In this document: positions 1-9,102 of the stretch, in pieces
Position numbering within the stretch: position 1 is the first letter of the stretch
Layout of the letters: each line of letters starts with the position of its first letter
Assembly (NCBI RefSeq): GCF_001577265.1
Contig: NZ_CP014517.1
Coordinates: 2,702,501 to 2,766,500, forward strand
Reading direction: 5' to 3'
DNA: 64,000 nucleotides
Source of the DNA: Variovorax sp. PAMC 28711
GTDB lineage: Bacteria; Pseudomonadota; Gammaproteobacteria; Burkholderiales; Burkholderiaceae_C
The notes under the pieces: model-generated
What the model saw: only the letters and a program-made list of their open reading frames with translations
Databases searched by the model: none
What the model was told of the DNA's origin: nothing
Position numbers and translations under genes: made by a program

Positions 1-997
<997 letters not shown>

Positions 998-1138
998 ATA
1001 ACTTTGATCGTTCAGATCAAGGTGTTATGCCAAGTTGACGCATTCAAAATATATTCTAAGCAGCGCAGGCATTGCGTGCTGATTCCAAACTCTATGAATT
1101 CGTTGGGTTGATCTGCCGATCAACTCGACAACCCTTTA

Positions 1139-1253
1139 TGCCTGATGACCATAGCGAGTTGGTACCACTCCTTCCCATCCCGAACAGGACAGTGAAACGA
1201 CTCAGCGCCGATGATAGTGCGGGTTCCCGTGTGAAAGTAGGTCATCGTCAGGC
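1139..1253 (+). rRNA. rrf: 5S ribosomal RNA
   Basis: The ends GCCTGATGACC (about 1140) and GGTCATCGTCAGGC (about 1240-1253) pair to form helix I of 5S rRNA. The internal conserved segments CCCATCCCGAACAGGA and GTGAAACG are in the expected places. Length is about 115 nt, normal for a betaproteobacterium. It follows 23S in the usual rrn order. The exact ends are inferred from the terminal helix. Confidence 0.95.
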
Positions 1254-1269
1254 TCTTACAGCCCAAATA

Positions 1270-1298
1270 CCCCCCGATCGAAAGGTCGGGGGGTTTTT
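1270..1298 (+). terminator. Rho-independent terminator of the rRNA operon
   Basis: A 10-bp GC-rich stem (1270-1279 with 1284-1293; one T-G wobble) is closed by a GAAA tetraloop and followed by five T residues (1294-1298). It lies 17 bases after 5S rRNA. Confidence 0.92.
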
Positions 1299-1299
1299 G

Positions 1300-1307
1300 C
1301 TTTGGGG
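1300..1307. repeat. Target site duplication, left copy
   Basis: The octamer CTTTGGGG directly precedes the IS66 left end and recurs exactly after the right end (3896-3903). IS66-family transposition characteristically duplicates 8 bp. Confidence 0.93.
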
Positions 1308-1333
1308 GTAAGCGCCCAGTTAACCCACCTTGA
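1308..1333 (+). repeat. IS66 left terminal inverted repeat
   Basis: It begins with the IS66-typical GTAA and shares GTAAGCG, CCAG and CCCACCTTGA with the reverse complement of the right end; 22 of 26 bases match. Confidence 0.92.
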
Positions 1334-1356
1334 GTTCGGTCGTTGAGGCATAGACC

Positions 1357-1387
1357 ATGGTGTCCATCTAATTTAGCTGGACATCAT
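1357..1387 (+). promoter_or_regulatory. Dyad in the tnpA leader
   Basis: ATGGTGTCC (1357-1365) and GGACATCAT (1379-1387) pair at 8 of 9 positions around a 13-base AT-rich loop. The structure ends two bases before the tnpA ATG, so in RNA it would cover the ribosome-binding region. It may limit transposase translation or act as an operator; this role is inferred. Confidence 0.4.
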
Positions 1388-1389
1388 CA

Positions 1390-1797
1390 ATGGACGTCAA
1401 TCCGAAGCAACGGCGCCGCCACAGCGCAGAGTTCAAGGCGCAAGTCCTTGCTGCTTGCAGAGAGCCAGGGGCATCAGTTGCGGCAGTCGCACTGTCCTTC
1501 AAGTTGAACGACAACCTGGTGCACCAATGGCGCCGTGGACGCGGGGCGAGTCCAGTCACATCAGCAGCTTCGACGGCGATTTCCGAGTCGGCGCCCCAGT
1601 TCATCGCACTGTCGTTGCCCCCGCCATCACCGCCGCCTTCATCACCGCCCTCAGCTTCGGCGCCAGCGGTTGTTTCTGCTGTTGCTGCCGAGGCCATCCA
1701 CCTTGAGTTCAAACGCGGCGTGCTCGGTGTGAGCGTGACCTGGCCGGTCTCGGCAGCAGCGGACTGCGCAGCATGGCTGCGCGAGGTGTTGCGATGA
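1390..1797 (+). CDS. tnpA: IS66 family accessory protein TnpA
   Basis: A 135-residue protein of the IS66 OrfA type. The N-terminal half has a helix-turn-helix of the transposase-8 kind, with RRRHSAEFKAQVLAACREPG at about residues 9-28 followed by the recognition helix region ending in NLVHQWRR. The middle is Ser/Pro/Ala-rich (about residues 60-90), probably a flexible linker. In characterised IS66 elements TnpA is needed with TnpB and TnpC for transposition, but its biochemical role is not settled. It overlaps tnpB by the ATGA tetranucleotide at 1794-1797, which points to translational coupling. Confidence 0.92.
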   Translation: MDVNPKQRRRHSAEFKAQVLAACREPGASVAAVALSFKLNDNLVHQWRRGRGASPVTSAASTAISESAPQFIALSLPPPSPPPSSPPSASAPAVVSAVAAEAIHLEFKRGVLGVSVTWPVSAAADCAAWLREVLR

Positions 1798-2150
1798 TCC
1801 GCATCGACGCGCTGTGGCTGTGCACGAAGCCGGTGGACATGCGCGCCGGCGCCGAGCGCCTGCTGGCGCATGTGGTCCATGCTCTGGGCAGCGCGAACGC
1901 GCATCACGGCTATCTGTTTGCCAATGCACGGGCCACACGCATCAAGATGATCGTGCACGACGGCTTCGGCGTGTGGTGCGCTGCAAGACGGTTGAACGTT
2001 GGTCACTTCGTGTGGCCACGCGAGATCGATGCAGAGATCGGTGCGTTGAAGGATCAGCCGATCGCACTGACGCAAGCACAGTTCGACGCGCTCGTGGTCG
2101 GGCTGCCCTGGCAGCGCCTGCCCGAGATGAGCACGATCACGCGGCTCTGA
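1794..2150 (+). CDS. tnpB: IS66 family protein TnpB (IS66 Orf2-like)
   Basis: A 118-residue protein with the signature of the IS66 Orf2 family: an N-terminal PVDMRAGAERL stretch, then a small conserved core ending in the LPWQRLPE segment. I chose the ATG that overlaps the tnpA stop (ATGA) over an in-frame ATG seven codons upstream, because this overlap is standard in IS66 elements and the family begins here (MIRIDALWL). It is required for transposition in studied relatives, with unknown mechanism. Confidence 0.92.
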   Translation: MIRIDALWLCTKPVDMRAGAERLLAHVVHALGSANAHHGYLFANARATRIKMIVHDGFGVWCAARRLNVGHFVWPREIDAEIGALKDQPIALTQAQFDALVVGLPWQRLPEMSTITRL

Positions 2151-2226
2151 CGCTGCGCTCGCGACGGGTGCGTTGACAGCGCATCCCCGAGTGGCGACGG
2201 GCCACGGGAATCGGCATGATTCGGAC

Positions 2227-3834
2227 ATGCAAGCGCTGCACGATCTGAAGGACGAAGACCTCCAAGGTCTGGCGCCCGAGGCCATCGCCGCACTCGCGCA
2301 GCAAATGCTTCGACACTTGCGCCAGCAGGAAATCGAGATCAGGTTCAAGGACGCCAAGATCGAGAAGATCACCTTCCAGCTCGCACGGCTGAAGGCCTGG
2401 AAGTTCGGCGCGAAGACCGAGGCGATGAGCGCCGAGCAGCGGCGCCTGTTCGAGGAGACGCTGGCCGAGGACGAATCCAGCCTGCAGGCGCAACTCGAGC
2501 AAGCCAGGGGCGAGCCGGCGGCAGGGGCCAAGGACGACACGCAGACCGAGCGCAAGCCACGTCGCAAGCCTCTGCCCGATCATCTGCGCCGCGAAGACCA
2601 CCACCACGAGCCTGACAACACGAACTGCCCGAGCCCGATGTGCGGCCGTCCGATGGTGCGCGTGGGCGAGGACATCAGCGAGCGCCTGGACATCGTGCCG
2701 GCTGAGTTCTTCGTGCACCGCCACATCTACGGCAAGTGGGCCTGCCGCTGCTGCGAGTGTCTGGTGCAAGACGCCGTTGCGCCGCAGATCATCGACAGCG
2801 GCATGCCGGCGGCCGGCCTGATTGCGCACACGATGGTCAGCCACTTCGTGGACCATCTGCCGTACTACCGGATGGAGTCCATCAACGCACGCTCGAACGT
2901 GCACACGCCGCGCTCCACGCTGGCGAGTTGGTCCGGGCAAGGCGGTGCAGCCCTCATGCCGCTGTACGACGCGCACAAACGCTTCGTGCTGTCGGCGCAG
3001 GTGCTGCATGCCGACGAGACGCCGGTGGCCATGCTCGATCCGGGGCGGGGCAAGACCAAACGGGCCTATGTCTGGACCTATGCGCGGGGCGCCTTCGATG
3101 CGGTGCCGGGGGTGATCTACGACTTCTGTGTCGGGCGGGGTGCGCAGTACCCCGTGGCCTTCCTCGGCCCCGATGATGACGGGCACGGCGCAACGGCGTG
3201 GCGCGGCACGTTGGTGCGCGATGAGTACGCCGCCTATGACAAGGTGATGGTCGCCCAGCCCGGACGCATTCCTGCCGGGTGTCTTGCGCACGCCAGACGC
3301 AAGTTCGATGAGCTGCTGCGCGACGGGGGCAAGAGCGCTGTCGCGGCCGAAGCGCTGCAGCGCATCGCGCAGATCTACCGGCTCGAGCGTGAACTGGCCA
3401 CCTTGACGACCGGAGAGCGACTGGCCAGAAGGCAGCAGGACGCCAAGCCGCTGTGGGAGGACCTGCATGCCTGGCTGCGTCTTGAGCGAAGCCGCGTGCC
3501 TGACGGCAGCTCGACAGCCAGGGCGCTCAGCTACAGCCTGAACGCCTGGACCGCGCTGACGCAAAACCTGCTGGATGGCGACGTGAATGTCGACAACAAC
3601 CATTGCGAGAACCAGATCCGTCCATGGGCTCTCGGGCGGAGAGCCTGGCTGTTCGCCGGCAGCGAACTTGCTGGCCAACGTGCTGCGGTCGTGATGAGTT
3701 TGGTGCAGTCGGCCAAGTTGCATGGCCACGATCCGTGGGCCTACCTGAAGGACGTGCTCACGCGGCTGCCGACCCATCTGAACAGCCGCATCGACGAGCT
3801 GCTTCCGCATCTCTGGCAGCAGCCCGCAGGCTGA
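2227..3834 (+). CDS. tnpC: IS66 family transposase TnpC (DDE)
   Basis: The main transposase, 535 residues from the chosen ATG; the frame is open further upstream to a TTG at 2173. The N-terminal part is a predicted coiled coil (about residues 10-70, many Gln/Glu/Lys) leading to a zinc-binding region with Cys pairs (CPSPMC and CRCCEC). The catalytic core carries a DDE set that I place at D263 (HADETPV), D332 (RDEYAAYD) and E461 (HCENQIRP), followed by the C-terminal IS66 segment (GRRAWLFAGSE). No frameshift or stop is visible. The gene lies 76 bases after tnpB and ends 61 bases before the right IS end. Confidence 0.95.
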   Translation: MQALHDLKDEDLQGLAPEAIAALAQQMLRHLRQQEIEIRFKDAKIEKITFQLARLKAWKFGAKTEAMSAEQRRLFEETLAEDESSLQAQLEQARGEPAAGAKDDTQTERKPRRKPLPDHLRREDHHHEPDNTNCPSPMCGRPMVRVGEDISERLDIVPAEFFVHRHIYGKWACRCCECLVQDAVAPQIIDSGMPAAGLIAHTMVSHFVDHLPYYRMESINARSNVHTPRSTLASWSGQGGAALMPLYDAHKRFVLSAQVLHADETPVAMLDPGRGKTKRAYVWTYARGAFDAVPGVIYDFCVGRGAQYPVAFLGPDDDGHGATAWRGTLVRDEYAAYDKVMVAQPGRIPAGCLAHARRKFDELLRDGGKSAVAAEALQRIAQIYRLERELATLTTGERLARRQQDAKPLWEDLHAWLRLERSRVPDGSSTARALSYSLNAWTALTQNLLDGDVNVDNNHCENQIRPWALGRRAWLFAGSELAGQRAAVVMSLVQSAKLHGHDPWAYLKDVLTRLPTHLNSRIDELLPHLWQQPAG

Positions 3835-3869
3835 TCAGCACATCGCTTAACGGGCTTCGCTAATTGCCG

Positions 3870-3895
3870 TCAAGGTGGGATGGCTGGCCGCTTAC
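3870..3895 (-). repeat. IS66 right terminal inverted repeat
   Basis: Read on the minus strand it starts GTAAGCGGCCAG and matches the left end at 22 of 26 bases. It ends in TTAC on the plus strand, directly before the second CTTTGGGG. Confidence 0.92.
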
Positions 3896-3903
3896 CTTTG
3901 GGG
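3896..3903. repeat. Target site duplication, right copy
   Basis: An exact second copy of CTTTGGGG (1300-1307), marking the IS66 insertion point. Confidence 0.93.
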
Positions 3904-3918
3904 GAAAAGAAGGTCGCC

Positions 3919-4575
3919 TTAGTTGTTCCGAATCAAGTCGCCGTCTATCGTTGTTCCACCGGAGGCTGCCAGTTCCTCCAGAAGCTGAGCAGCCAATCCC
4001 GCCAATTCATCGGGCGTGTCGCCGATGTCTGCGAACGAAGGTTCGCCTGCCAGTTCAGTAAACGCAACCCGAAGCCGTTTCAAGGCATCGGCAAATATCA
4101 ACGTTCGCGAAACCGGCTCGAACACGAGTACGGCGTGCGGATCGTGTCCTGGCGCCGCATGAATGTCCCAGGCGGGATCCCCGAGCACGCACGCCGTGCC
4201 TGGACTGAGAACGCCGTCGAAGTGAGAGCGTGCGCATTGCTCCCCTGTTGCGATGTAGCTCAGCGCAGCATCTTCCCACTGCGCCACATACGGGGCCTCT
4301 CCCGGCGGGATTTCGGTCAGCAGATCGGGATAACGCGCCTGCAGGGCAGCGTTGCCGCCGCAGTGGTCGCTGTGAAGATGCGTATTGAACAGCCGTTCGA
4401 GCGGACGTCCCGCCAGCGCACTCTCGACCAGCGCAAACGTCTGACCGGCGTGCGCGGCGTAACCGGAATCGATCAAGGCCGTCTGATCGCGTTCAACAAA
4501 CAGAATGTGATCCGACAACAGTCATCCGCGTTCGAAGACCGTGACTTCGGACGGCAAAGCCGCCTGTATGGTCAC
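3919..4575 (-). pseudogene. Decayed metallo-beta-lactamase-fold hydrolase gene
   Basis: The reading frame starts with GTG at 4575, overlapping the stop of the acyl-CoA ligase (GTGA). It runs 17 codons (MTIQAALPSEVTVFERG), hits TGA at 4524-4522, and continues in the same frame with a clear MBL-fold protein. That part has the zinc motif NTHLHSDHCGG and a later histidine segment APGHDPHAVLVFEP. Related proteins in my memory read ERGWL at the stop, so the TGA probably replaces a Trp codon. After the ADAL segment the protein loses similarity to the fold, lacks the usual PGHG-type C-terminal region, and ends early at about 200 residues. A TTG at 4518 could restart translation, but the N-terminal strand would be lost. 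I judge it a pseudogene. Confidence 0.75.
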
Positions 4576-6263
4576 GTGGACACGGCTGCGCGGAGCTCGC
4601 GCCTGAGAATCTTTCCGACATTCGTTTTCGGCAAAGAATCGCGAAACTCGATGTATTTCGGGCGCTTATAGCCTGTGAGCTGACTGCTGCAATACTGCAG
4701 GACGGCCTCTTCGGTCAGGGTGACATCTCTGCGAACCACGAAGACCTTGATGGCCTCGCCCTGCTTCTCGTCTGCCACCCCGACGGCGGCGCATTCGACC
4801 ACACCGGGGCAGAGCGAGATCACGTTCTCCAACTCATTCGGGAAGACATTGAAGCCGCTGACCAGAATCATGTCTTTCTTGCGGTCGACGATCCGGCTGT
4901 ATCCATCGTCCTGCATCACCGCAATGTCGCCGGTGCGCATGAAGCCGTCGGCTGTGAAGGCCGCCGCGGTCTCGGCCGGCTGGTTGTAGTAGCCGGTCAT
5001 GACGTTCGGGCCACGGATACACAATTCGCCCGCTTCGCCATTTGGGAGCGAGCGACCTTCGTCGTCCTTGATCGCGATGTCGATGCTCGGCAGCGGCAGC
5101 CCGATGTTTCCGGTGAACGATGTGTTCGACACCGGGTTGTTGGTGCCGATCGCGCAGGTCTCGCTCATGCCCCAACCCTCGATCATGGGACAGCCGGTGA
5201 CTTCGAACCACCGCCGTGCCGTGCCTTCCGACGCCGCCATGCCGCCGGCCTGCGACACGAACAAGGTCGAGAAGTCGATCGACTTGAACTCGGGATGCAT
5301 CAGGAGCGCATTGAAAAGTGTGTTCACTGCCGGCAGCATGTGGAAGGGCCGCTTTTTCAGCACCGCCACGAATTTCCCGAAATCGCGCGGATTCGGAATC
5401 AAGGTGAGGTGCGAACCCTGGCGGATCGCGAGCAGGCTGAGTGTCAACGCGAAGATGTGATACAGCGGCAACGCCGCAATGCTGTTGACCTTCGACAGGT
5501 CGCCCGCACGTGCCAACGCCGGCGTGAACCACGCCTCCGCCTGGAGGGTCGCCGCAACGATGTTGCGATGCGTCAGCACCGCACCTTTCGAGAGGCCGGT
5601 GGTTCCGCCCGTGTACTGAAGGAACGCAATCGAATCCAGCGTGCTGCTGTCTGCGGCGAGTGGAAGTCGTTTGCCATCGGCCAAGGCCCTGGAAAACGGC
5701 GTCACAGTCCTACCCTCGTCGAGCGGCAACTTGAACGGCGGAACCATCTTGGCAAGGTGGCGTACTGCGGTCGTGATCCACACGCCGTACGCGCCACCGA
5801 GCAGGTCGCCCATCGAGGTGATGACCACCTGCTTGACCGGTGTTTTCTCGATCACCTTTTCCAGCGTCGCGGCGAAGTTTTCGAGAATCACGATCGCCGT
5901 CGCGCCCGAATCCCGAAGCTGATGCTCCAACTCGCGCGCCGTGTACAGCGGGTTGACGTTCACGCAGGTGTAGCCCGCCCGAAGGATCGCGCACATCGTC
6001 ACCGCAAACTGCGGGATGTTGGGCAGCATGATCGCCACCCGCGCGCCCGGTTCGAGCCCGCGCGACTGCAGCCAGGCGCCCAGCGCCTTGGACAAGGTGT
6101 CGAGCTCGGAATAGCTCATCCAGCGCTCCATGCACACCGAAAACGGCGTGTCGCCGTGCCGCTGGAAAGCTTCTTCGAACATGTGCCCGAGCGAGCGGTA
6201 CTGCTCTGGATGAATCTCGTGTGGCACGCCGGCCGGATAGTTCTGTCGTGCGTAAGTCTGCAT
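4572..6263 (-). CDS. fadD: Long-chain fatty-acid--CoA ligase (FadD-like)
   Basis: A 563-residue ANL-superfamily adenylating enzyme expected to activate medium or long-chain fatty acids to acyl-CoA for beta-oxidation, probably at the inner membrane. All core motifs are present: the phosphate loop YTGGTTGLSKGAVLTH, the GWGMSE motif, the hinge RTGDIA and VDRKKDMI, and the C-terminal lysine region KTNVGKILRREL. Length and start match FadD enzymes (about 560 residues); an AGGAG lies upstream of the ATG. Its stop overlaps the start of the decayed MBL gene, so the two were once an operon. It is divergent from the hydrolase at 6367. Substrate chain length cannot be read from sequence. Confidence 0.9.
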   Translation of the reverse strand: MQTYARQNYPAGVPHEIHPEQYRSLGHMFEEAFQRHGDTPFSVCMERWMSYSELDTLSKALGAWLQSRGLEPGARVAIMLPNIPQFAVTMCAILRAGYTCVNVNPLYTARELEHQLRDSGATAIVILENFAATLEKVIEKTPVKQVVITSMGDLLGGAYGVWITTAVRHLAKMVPPFKLPLDEGRTVTPFSRALADGKRLPLAADSSTLDSIAFLQYTGGTTGLSKGAVLTHRNIVAATLQAEAWFTPALARAGDLSKVNSIAALPLYHIFALTLSLLAIRQGSHLTLIPNPRDFGKFVAVLKKRPFHMLPAVNTLFNALLMHPEFKSIDFSTLFVSQAGGMAASEGTARRWFEVTGCPMIEGWGMSETCAIGTNNPVSNTSFTGNIGLPLPSIDIAIKDDEGRSLPNGEAGELCIRGPNVMTGYYNQPAETAAAFTADGFMRTGDIAVMQDDGYSRIVDRKKDMILVSGFNVFPNELENVISLCPGVVECAAVGVADEKQGEAIKVFVVRRDVTLTEEAVLQYCSSQLTGYKRPKYIEFRDSLPKTNVGKILRRELRAAVST

Positions 6264-6366
6264 GCGATCTCCTGTGTCGCGGATTGTGGAAGCGAGGCGC
6301 GGTCCGACACCAGCGGGCTTGTCCTAGGAAGCGCGGAAAAAATCAACGCGTGCGATAGTCAAACGC

Positions 6367-7254
6367 ATGGTCGCCCGCTTGCAGCAACTCATCGTGTTCG
6401 GATGGCTGATCGCGTCAACATGCTGGATCGCGTTCTGGTGGCGCAGCGCGCCGGCCGTGGCGATTGGAGGACTCTTCGTCTTGACGTGCGCCCATTCCGC
6501 GGTGCTGGCGATCGAATTCATCGCGAGCCGGCGCGTGAGTGCGAGCGACGTTCGACCACGCGCCACGGCGGGGCACTGCGGCAAGGCGTGGTGGGCCGAA
6601 ACGCGCATCGCGCTCCAGGTTTTCTGCTGGCTCCAGCCCTTCCGGTCGGGCGCCGTGCCTGACGAGTTGCCGTCACGACACAGAAGAGGTGTGGTGCTAA
6701 TCCACGGCTTCCTGTGCAACCGCGGTTTCTGGAATCCGTGGTTGCACAGCCTGCGCGCGGACGAACGAGCCTTCGTCGCCGTCAACCTCGAGCCGCCGCT
6801 CGGCGCCATCGATGCCTTCGTGCAAACGATTGACGAGGCGGTTGAGCGCGTCGCCAGCGTCACCGGGCAACCCCCGCTCATGATTTGCCACAGCATGGGC
6901 GGCCTCGCCGTCCGCGCCTGGCTGCGTGAGCACGACGGCGCGCGCGTGCACCGCATCGTCACGCTCGGCACGCCGCATGCGGGCACTTGGCTTGCGCGCT
7001 TCGGCCACACGGCCAACGGAAAGCAGATGCGCATCGGCGCTGAGTGGCTGTCGCGCATCGACGGCGACCACGCAAGCGCGCACCGCACGGCGTTCACCTG
7101 CTGGTACTCCGACTGCGACAACGTCGTTTTTCCCATCTCGACGGCCACCTTGCCCGGCGCCGACAACCGGCTCGCTTCGGGCCGCGGACATGTCGACATG
7201 GCATTCGATCCGCGTGTGCGGCGCGAGACGCTGGCGCTCCTCGACAGCGATTGA
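6367..7254 (+). CDS. Membrane-anchored alpha/beta hydrolase, lipase-like
   Basis: A 295-residue protein. Two hydrophobic helices (about residues 8-25 and 29-50) should anchor it in the inner membrane. The rest is an alpha/beta-hydrolase domain with oxyanion motif VVLIHGFLCNRGFW and the nucleophile elbow ICHSMGG (Ser176). An Asp in the CWYSDCDNVVFP segment and a His in GRGHVDMAF complete a plausible catalytic triad. The fold resembles triacylglycerol lipase/esterase proteins, and the TLGTPHAGTWLAR segment is typical of lipases. Substrate is unknown. It stands divergent from fadD with about 100 bases between the starts, consistent with a role in lipid use, but this is inference. Confidence 0.82.
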   Translation: MVARLQQLIVFGWLIASTCWIAFWWRSAPAVAIGGLFVLTCAHSAVLAIEFIASRRVSASDVRPRATAGHCGKAWWAETRIALQVFCWLQPFRSGAVPDELPSRHRRGVVLIHGFLCNRGFWNPWLHSLRADERAFVAVNLEPPLGAIDAFVQTIDEAVERVASVTGQPPLMICHSMGGLAVRAWLREHDGARVHRIVTLGTPHAGTWLARFGHTANGKQMRIGAEWLSRIDGDHASAHRTAFTCWYSDCDNVVFPISTATLPGADNRLASGRGHVDMAFDPRVRRETLALLDSD

Positions 7255-7431
7255 ACGCGCAATGTCAGGCGCCTCAGAAGTCCGCGCGATGTGTCCAGCG
7301 CGCAACAGCTGTTCCGCGCCGGCAACAGTTGGTTGTGCATCCACCACGCCCTCATGGTAGCAATGCACGAATGGGCCATTGCCCTACAGTAGGCCCCTTG
7401 TCGAATAAGGGGAAACCCTTACATTTGAGGC

Positions 7432-8160
7432 ATGTTGAACGCCCTGGCCATTCTCAAAGCTTCGCTCGGCGTCGGCTCTTTCCTGAAGGCGCCGATGGTC
7501 GAGGCGCAGCCGCGCGCGGCGCGTCCTTCGCAGCCGGTCCTGGTGCCGATCCGCGCGATCGGCCCGGGCGAACGCGAACGCATCGCCCGCCACCTGCTGT
7601 CGCTCGAAGCCCATGACCGCTATCTGCGCTTCGGCTATTCCGCATCGGACGAACAAATCCGGCGCTACGTCGACGGGCTCGATTTCGAACGCGACGAGCT
7701 CTTCGGCATCTACAACCGTCGCCTCGATCTCATCGCGATGGCGCACGTGGCCTTCGCGCCGGCAGACCAGCCCAACGACTGCGCCGAATTCGGCGTGTCG
7801 GTGTCCGGCCATGCGCGCGGCCGTGGTTACGGCTCGCGGCTTTTCGAGCGTGCGATGGTCACCGCGCGCAACGAAGGCGTCGGCATGCTCTTCATTCATG
7901 CGCTGAGCGAAAACGCGGCCATGCTGAAAATCGCGCGCAACGCGGGTGCGAGCGTGGTGCGCAGCGGTTCCGAATCCGAAGCGCATCTCCAGCTTCCGGC
8001 GGCCACCTTCGACAGCCGCATGAGCGAAATCGCGCTCGACCAGTTTGCCGAGGTCGACTTCCGTCTCAAGAGCCACGCCAAGCAATTCTGGGCATTTCTC
8101 GGTGGGATGCAGGAAGTGCGACGCGGCATGCGCGACGCGCGCGACAAGTCCGCCGCCTGA
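7432..8160 (+). CDS. GNAT family N-acetyltransferase
   Basis: A 242-residue protein. The central part (about residues 35-180) is a Gcn5-related acetyltransferase domain with the acetyl-CoA pyrophosphate-binding loop RGRGYGS and the following helix SRLFERAM. The N-terminal 30 residues are extra and not obviously a signal peptide. The C-terminal 50 residues are helical and charged. The substrate is unknown. A small hairpin (CCCCTT/AAGGGG, 7394-7412) lies just upstream of the start. A distant paralogue is encoded at 20824. Next downstream, after 63 bases, is corC. Confidence 0.82.
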   Translation: MLNALAILKASLGVGSFLKAPMVEAQPRAARPSQPVLVPIRAIGPGERERIARHLLSLEAHDRYLRFGYSASDEQIRRYVDGLDFERDELFGIYNRRLDLIAMAHVAFAPADQPNDCAEFGVSVSGHARGRGYGSRLFERAMVTARNEGVGMLFIHALSENAAMLKIARNAGASVVRSGSESEAHLQLPAATFDSRMSEIALDQFAEVDFRLKSHAKQFWAFLGGMQEVRRGMRDARDKSAA

Positions 8161-8223
8161 ACGCACGCAGTGCCGGAACACACTTCCGGTATCCTTGCGC
8201 TTCCCCAACTCCGCCCTCCCGCA

Positions 8224-9102
8224 GTGGCCGAACCTCACCCTGACCGCACTCCCGTCGAACGGGAAGACAAACGCAGTTTTCTGCAAAAGCTCGCCGAATT
8301 CATCCATCCCGGACCGGATTCCCGCGACGAGCTGATCGAAACCCTCGCCGACGCCGAAGACAACGATGTGATCGGTGCCGAGTCGCGCGTCATGCTCGAA
8401 GGCGTGCTGCGCATGGCCGACATGACGGCCGGCGACGTGATGGTTGCCGCGCCGCGCATGGACCTGGTCAACATCGATGCGCCCTACGACTCGCTGATCC
8501 ATCTCATCATCGACACCGCGCACTCGCGGTTCCCGGTGTACGAAGGCGAGAAGGAAAACATCATCGGCATCCTGCTGGCGAAAGACCTGCTCAAGCTGCA
8601 GCGCGCGCCGGGGCTCAACATTCGAGCGCTGCTGCGGCCGGCGGCTTTCGTGCCGGAGACCAAGGGCCTCAACGACCTGCTGCGCGAGTTCCGCGGCAAC
8701 CGCAACCACCTCGCCATCGTGATCGACGAGTTCGGCCGCGTGGCCGGGCTCATCACGATCGAGGACGTGCTCGAGCAGATCGTCGGCGAGATCGAAGACG
8801 AGTTCGACATTCCGGAAGACGAAGGCGACATCTTCGGCCTGGCCGACCACACCTACCGGGTGAGCGGCGACACGCCGATCGAGCGCGTGGCCGAAGCCTT
8901 CGGCATCACGTTCGACGAAGAGCAGCTGAGCGAAGACTTCGACACCATCGGCGGCCTCGTCGCGCACGAGATGGGCCACGTGCCCAAGCGGGGCGAACAC
9001 CATGCGCTCGGTGGCTTCGACTTCGTCGTGCTGCATACCAAGGGCGGCGCGGTGCGCTGGTTCAAGGTCTCGCCCGCGCGCGGCGACGACGCTTCGGATT
9101 GA
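8224..9102 (+). CDS. corC: CorC/HlyC-family protein with CBS domain pair
   Basis: A 292-residue protein, the same length as E. coli YbeX/CorC, if translation starts at the GTG at 8224; an earlier in-frame GTG at 8170 would add 18 poorly conserved residues. It has a tandem CBS pair (about residues 60-185; MVAAPRMDLVNID and HSRFPVYEGEKENIIGILL) and a C-terminal CorC_HlyC domain (GLVAHEMGHVPKRGE). Family members are tied to magnesium/cobalt efflux and membrane integrity. The gene directly precedes lnt and overlaps it by four bases. The corC-lnt pairing is widely conserved in proteobacteria, which supports both calls. Confidence 0.9.
   Translation: MAEPHPDRTPVEREDKRSFLQKLAEFIHPGPDSRDELIETLADAEDNDVIGAESRVMLEGVLRMADMTAGDVMVAAPRMDLVNIDAPYDSLIHLIIDTAHSRFPVYEGEKENIIGILLAKDLLKLQRAPGLNIRALLRPAAFVPETKGLNDLLREFRGNRNHLAIVIDEFGRVAGLITIEDVLEQIVGEIEDEFDIPEDEGDIFGLADHTYRVSGDTPIERVAEAFGITFDEEQLSEDFDTIGGLVAHEMGHVPKRGEHHALGGFDFVVLHTKGGAVRWFKVSPARGDDASD

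Larger units (their letters stand above)
1308..3895 (+). mobile_element. IS66-family insertion sequence, complete, 2588 bp
   Basis: The element is bounded by 26-bp imperfect inverted repeats that start GTAAGCG and match at 22 of 26 positions (1308-1333 and 3870-3895). It is flanked by a perfect 8-bp duplication, CTTTGGGG. Inside lie the three genes of a classical IS66 element, tnpA, tnpB and tnpC, on one strand with no passenger genes. All three frames are open, so the copy is probably functional. It sits two bases after the T-run of the rRNA terminator and disrupts no gene. The perfect duplication argues for a recent insertion. Confidence 0.96.

Noticed and set aside
998..1138. Possible tRNA in the 23S-5S spacer
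   Set aside because: No cloverleaf or conserved TTCGA-type arm is visible, and the spacer is only 141 bases.
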